Notes under the pieces: generated by a model
The model's input: only the letters and a program-made list of their open reading frames with translations
What the model was told of the DNA's origin: nothing
The model's database searches: none
Position numbers and translations under genes: made by a program
Shown here: one piece after another, positions 59,667 to 64,000 of the stretch
Layout of the letters: every line of letters starts with the position of its first letter
Position numbering within the stretch: the first letter of the stretch is position 1
Assembly: GCA_037176845.1 (NCBI GenBank)
Contig: JAYKXP010000168.1
Span: 27,160-91,159, forward strand
Length of the DNA: 64,000 bases
DNA from: Paramarasmius palmivorus
Taxonomy: Eukaryota; Basidiomycota; Agaricomycetes; Agaricales; Marasmiaceae
Reading direction: 5' to 3'

Positions 59667-60889
59667 TGTTATTTATGTAAATATAAAGTAAATAAAAAAA
59701 ATTTTTTTTATAATTATCTTTAGCCATCTGTACATATCTGTTTATTAATAATATCCTTCTTAATATGCTACTCTCTCTCTTCTTATTCTTCGAAGAATAA
59801 GCAAAACCTACAAATAAGGAGGAGTATTATTATTAAGTGAAAGATAGAAAGAGAGAGGCAATATGGAACATTTGATGCCAAAGCAGTTAAGTTAAACAAG
59901 CTCAATATAAAGCAGCTTTTACAAGCTTAAATAGCTAACTATGCTGAGCAATTCCACAGTTAAAATTTTGTTTGATTTATGATATTTAGGAATGGCAATA
60001 CATCAATATTTTAAAACCTTATATAGATCGAAGATTATTTATATTAAATATAATAAACTTATAATTTTATTTATTTTCGCTAATTTCGTCTGCTCACTCC
60101 TCCTTATAGCTGCGTAGCAAGGTAGTAGGTAAGAGAGTAATTGATAATAATTATAAATATTCTATTTTTGAATTAAGGTTAAGTAATATATTGGTATAAA
60201 GATAATCAATATTTTTTTTAATAGTTTAGTTTATTAGAAAAGCAACTAATTAAATAATAAATTTATTTAAGAATATTTGCTTTTTTTCTTCACTCTTTAG
60301 AGCTAGAGCAACTTTATTTAAAAAGTAGCTTGCTCTAATTTTAGAAACACTCTTGCTATGTTGCTTACCTGTAGCCTAGTTATAAGTCTATTTTAGGTAA
60401 ACGCAGCCTTATGGCCTAAAGTATTTACTGAAATATTATTAAGAATAGATAAAACTAGCTTTATTTCTTATACTCTGTTTTTATTTTAAGAACAAGGATG
60501 AATTTCTACTTAGCAGTTAAGCTTCTGTTTAGATGCAAGCAATAACAGATGCTGTTTTTCTTCTAAGAAGAAGCAGTTATAAGGTAAGGAGAATCTTACT
60601 AACTTACTAATAATTAAAATTTAACGTTTAGAAAAAATGCATAGAATAAATATTACTTAAAATATAGAGTGAAGGTTAACCTTCAAATAGTATTAGTTTT
60701 TCTAATTAAAATTTGAAGTGGCTAAAGTTTAAAATTTTTATAGATATAAAACTATATAAAAATAATATATAATTACTATATATTTAGCTTTAGCTTATCT
60801 TTTAAAAAAAAGAATTTTTTAAATTAATTTTTTTTATTAAAATAAAAATATTCCTTTTTTTTTTATAGTTATTAGTTTATATAAGTAAT
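59667..60889. other. Long spacer, tRNA-Ile to rps3
   Basis: 1.2 kb with no supported gene; it includes the rps3 leader. Confidence 0.4.
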
Positions 60890-60961
60890 TAAGCCCAAGA
60901 AGATTTGAACTTCTACAGATTCCTCATCAAGAAATTATTCTAACCATTAAATTATAGGCTT
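60890..60961 (-). tRNA. trnI: tRNA-Ile(GAU)
   Basis: Acceptor AAGCCTA/TGGGCTT. Stem ATTTC/GGAAT with loop TTGATGA gives GAT. Confidence 0.95.
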
Positions 60962-61378
60962 TTTTTGCTCCCGCCCTCCCATAGGGCCCATAGGGAGGGA
61001 AGGAGTACAACTTTGACTGCATGCTAAGCAAAGGCTCTATTCCTTACTCCTGTAAGCCCTAAGAAGTATTGTTATTAAACTCCCTCCTACTTGCGGAGCA
61101 GGGGATACACAATGCAATTAAAAATATATAAGTATTATTAATACACTCCCCTCTTTTGAATCGCTGCTTTGCAAAAATAATAATTTTAGGAATTTTCTAA
61201 AAGTTTCACAACACTTTAACCAATCTACCTAGATTAAAAGTTTAAAAAATTAAAATCTAAAAAATACAATTTACCCTGCTTCTATTATATGATGAAAAAA
61301 AGCATTTTTAGTAGTGTAGAGTTTATTTTGCGTTGCTCCGAACAGGGTTAATGCGAAGCAAGGGGAACAATTATTTAT
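60962..61378. other. Spacer, tRNA-Ile to tRNA-Asp, with GC cluster
   Basis: No gene. GC-rich cluster at 60968-61004. Confidence 0.4.
60968..61004. repeat. GC-rich palindromic cluster
   Basis: CTCCCGCCCTCCCATAGGGC then CCATAGGGAGGGAAGG, in the opposite orientation to the copy at 25206. Confidence 0.7.
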
Positions 61379-61451
61379 CGAGCCCTTCCAGATTCGAACT
61401 GGGATAACCCTAATTGACAATTAGATGCTTTACCTATTAAGCTAAGGGCCC
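61379..61451 (-). tRNA. trnD: tRNA-Asp(GUC)
   Basis: Acceptor GGGCCCT/AGGGCTC. Stem TCTAA/TTAGG with loop TTGTCAA gives GTC. Confidence 0.94.
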
Positions 61452-61466
61452 TTTTTTTTTAATTTA

Positions 61467-61539
61467 CAAGAATGAGGTGACTCGAACACCTACGATTGAT
61501 TTTGGAGATCAACATACTGACCAATTATATTACACTCTT
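61467..61539 (-). tRNA. trnW: tRNA-Trp(CCA)
   Basis: Acceptor AAGAGTG/CATTCTT. Stem TTGAT/ATCAA with loop CTCCAAA gives anticodon CCA. It is the only tryptophan tRNA in the window, although TGA is used for Trp in nad2, nad4, nad5, cox1, cox3 and rps3. C34 would need modification or editing to read UGA, or a second tRNA-Trp must lie elsewhere. Confidence 0.93.
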
Positions 61540-62258
61540 AAATTTATTCATTAAACTTACACTAAAATTTTTACATTAAACTGATCAAGTTACCTAGTAA
61601 TATTTGAGGACTTTATTAATATATTAAATACTATTATCCTCTACTTATCCAAATAGAAGATTAAATTTAATTTACAAGCTTTTATCTCACCCCATGCTAA
61701 GCAAGGCAGCTTCTTCCATGCTTCGCATGGAGGAGACAATCATTTGACATTAAATGACATTGTTTGTTGCTGGTCCTCTTTACTAAAATTAGTACTAGCA
61801 ATAGTGAAAACGTAGCAAAGAGAATTGAGTGCCACCTAAAAAATTATAAAATTAAACTTTATGTATATAGTGAGGTACGATACGATAAACAGAGGCTAAA
61901 CTAGTTACATAACTTAAATTAAAAATAAATTTTTTTCTTCCTTTCTCGCATCCTTTTGAGCGGCCGAACGGAGTATTAGCTGGAGGAGCTTATTCCTCCT
62001 CTTCTGCGTCGGTGCGTAGCGTAGGAAGAAGAAGGCGAAATAAGAAATATATAATTTTTACTAAGTTTTGGGAAGATTAACGGGTTAGTGTCCAACACTT
62101 TAGTATTTTCTTATTAACAATAAGTCCTACTTTTACTTACGGTACTAAAAAAAGTAAGAGTAAACTTAAAAAAATAAAATTTCATTGCTGCTAAGCAGCA
62201 CTGTCCTCAAAAAAATAAACAAAGAATAGATGCATTATCTAGTGCCACTAGTGAGTGA
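61540..62258. other. Spacer, tRNA-Trp to tRNA-His
   Basis: No gene. It contains the inverted repeat pair CCATGCTAAGCAAGG and CCATGCTTCGCATGG. Confidence 0.4.
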
Positions 62259-62331
62259 GGGTAAAATCAGAGACTTGAACTCCAAATATCGTCGCCACAA
62301 GACGTTGTTTTACCATTAAACTAATCTTACC
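62259..62331 (-). tRNA. trnH: tRNA-His(GUG)
   Basis: Acceptor GGTAAGA/TTTTACC with discriminator C. Stem CGTC/GACG with loop TTGTGGC gives GTG. The base before the acceptor is A, so the extra 5' G of tRNA-His would be added after transcription. Confidence 0.93.
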
Positions 62332-63747
62332 TCTTTTAGATATTATTTTTTTTAATTTATCTTTATGACTATTTATATATTTTATCAAAAAAAGATTAAA
62401 CTTAATATATTATATTTTTTAACGATAATCTAATTTTATTAAAATTAATTAAAAAAAGATAAAGCCATTATAATACTAATACCTTAAGGCTCTATTTATT
62501 TTTTTTAGAAGAAAATTTATTAGTAACTTTACATAAAAACATGTGCTTCGCTCAAAAGCGATAATAAGTTTATAGCACTTCTTTCTACGTCTATGGTACC
62601 CTTAAAAATAATTAAATATAGTAATAAAATAAAAATTATTGAGTGTGATCTTAGTGATCCAAACGGAGCAGCGAGGATAATTAAAGTATTGGTTCTTAAT
62701 AAAATATATAATATATTACCTTGCCGATAAACTACTTATCCGTAGACTCCGTAGGCCTAGAAGCGAACACTCCTATATATCCAGCCCCTGCTCCGCAAGT
62801 AGGAGCCTGTAGCCCCTGCTCCGCAAGTAGGAGGGAGAGGAGCGCAAAAAACTATAGGACTATTAAGAGTGCTCCTCCATGCATAGCAAGGCAGAAGCAG
62901 TCGAAGAATAAGTTATTATTACGGCTGCAGAGCCTGAGCAAGAATACATCTTTAAAATAAAAGATTTGATCGATAAAATTTTCAAAAATTTAGCATATTT
63001 TATAAAACAATAAATACTATAATCAATCATTTAATAATAAATTTAATAATTATTTGTTAAACACTGGGCTTTAAATTTTATATTTTATTTTTTTGGTAAG
63101 TTAAGTAAGACTTATATATTAAAAAGTTACTTAAATAATTACCTATAATAATATTTACTAATATATTTCATACTTAATACTTGCTAAAGATAATTAAGTA
63201 AATAAATTATAAATTCTTCTCCCTGCGATGTAAAGTTTCATGATTAAAAAATCTATGGATCAGTATAAAAAAATCTAATTAATTAAAATTAGTAAAAATT
63301 ATAATACTGGTTACAATATTATTAAATTATTGGTTTTTTAAATAAAGAAATTATATATAATTATTGAATTAAAAATATTAATTTTTTTTTTTATATTAAT
63401 TTAATAAATTTGAGATACTTTTATGCTTTTATAAAGGAAATATTATTAATGCTTTGCTGCTGTAATTATATCATGCATAGCTACAGCCTATTTTTAACCT
63501 TATATTTATAATTACTTTAAAATTATATTATGTATGAATTTGCTCTGCAGATTTAAATGGCAATAAACATTAGTAAAGTTTAATATCTTTAATATTACTT
63601 TAAAGTAGAAAGATATATCCTTTGCTGCTTAGAGCCTTAGAGTTTATTCCTCTTGAATCTCCTTATTATTCGAATTCGAAGAAGATACCATAATGAGCCA
63701 TAAGGAAAGAATGTGATGGCATAATACTATTATCTTTATTTCATGTC
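62332..63747. other. Long spacer, tRNA-His to right-edge ORF
   Basis: 1.4 kb, very AT-rich, no supported gene. GC-richer repeat pieces (GCCCCTGCTCCGCAAGTAGG twice in tandem) lie at 62790-62835. Confidence 0.4.
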
Positions 63748-64000
63748 TTAATTATCTTCTAAATCTCCTTCATATCCAGAATTTTTTTCAGATTTTTTAA
63801 AATCTGAGATTATTTTATCCGTTTTTACTCGAACTTTATCTAAAGTTCCATCTCTTTCAGGATCATAATCAAAAGATTCAGCATCATTCATAAATAAAAA
63901 CATTTCACTATATTTATCACCTTTTTTTTTAAAAAATTAACTTCACAACGGATTCATCAATCATAATAATCCTTTTCTTTAAGTATTTTTTTATTTTGTT
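63748..64000 (-). pseudogene. Partial ORF with a frame break at a T9 run
   Basis: On the minus strand the frame from the window edge reads ILKEKDYYDWWIRCEVNFLK (two TGA as Trp). After the homopolymer at 63922-63930 the sense continues in another frame as GDKYSEMFLFMNDAESFDYD, PERDGTLDKVRVKTDKIISD, then a TAA at 63748. The join NFLKK-GDKYSEM looks natural, so a single-base indel in the A-run (real or a sequencing error) probably splits one acidic, soluble protein. I do not recognise it. It is cut by the window edge. Confidence 0.55.

Overview
This window is part of a fungal mitochondrial genome, most likely from a basidiomycete (probably Agaricomycetes; the group is inferred). It is very AT-rich. 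TGA is read as tryptophan inside every conserved gene (genetic code 4). It carries the usual fungal set nad2, nad3, atp6, nad6, nad4, atp9, nad4L, nad5, cox3, cox1, atp8, rps3, rns and rnl, plus 25 tRNA genes covering all amino acids. cob, cox2 and nad1 are not seen and presumably lie outside the window. All genes are on the minus strand except atp8.

Layout in plus coordinates: 1-267 is a truncated accessory ORF. 298-2444 holds nad3 and nad2, which overlap by one base. 3.1-11.2 kb holds atp6, nad6 and nine tRNAs in repeat-rich spacers. 12.0-13.5 kb is nad4. 14.3-19.4 kb is a first block of accessory membrane-protein ORFs. 20 kb is atp9. 20.4-22.9 kb holds tRNAs Met, Leu and Val. 23.1-24.9 kb is rns. 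25.9-28.2 kb is nad5 and nad4L. 28.4-29.7 kb holds two accessory ORFs and 29.7-30.6 kb is cox3. 31.2-37.5 kb is a second accessory block. 38.0-44.5 kb is cox1 with four group I introns that encode homing endonucleases (two GIY-YIG, two LAGLIDADG). 45-50 kb is a tRNA cluster, 51.0 kb is atp8 on the plus strand, and 52.3-56.4 kb is rnl with one small intron. 57.0-59.7 kb is a very long rps3. 60.9-62.3 kb holds tRNAs Ile, Asp, Trp and His. A broken or partial ORF lies at the right edge.

The most unusual content is the accessory system at about 14-19 kb and 28-38 kb. A dozen small to mid-size ORFs encode hydrophobic proteins with shared architecture: a Gly/Ala-rich membrane helix, often a Ser/Asp/Lys-rich linker, and a C-terminal pair of membrane helices around a basic loop of the type KYPxxSKFIxxxxK. 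Several are clear paralogs. Most lie behind a duplicated 5' leader from a conserved gene: atp6 twice, atp9 once, nad4L once, cox1 twice, and nad2/nad3 sequence at three ORFs, one of them a weaker match. The family appears to have spread by duplicating expression signals of respiratory genes. Their function is unknown.

A second genome-wide signal is a short sense-strand motif, ACCCTCA, found shortly after the stop codon of most genes, after rns, and in the matching orientation after plus-strand atp8. It is a candidate RNA 3'-end processing site. GC-rich palindromic clusters and short dispersed repeats have invaded spacers and also reading frames (rps3, nad2, an intron ORF and an accessory ORF).
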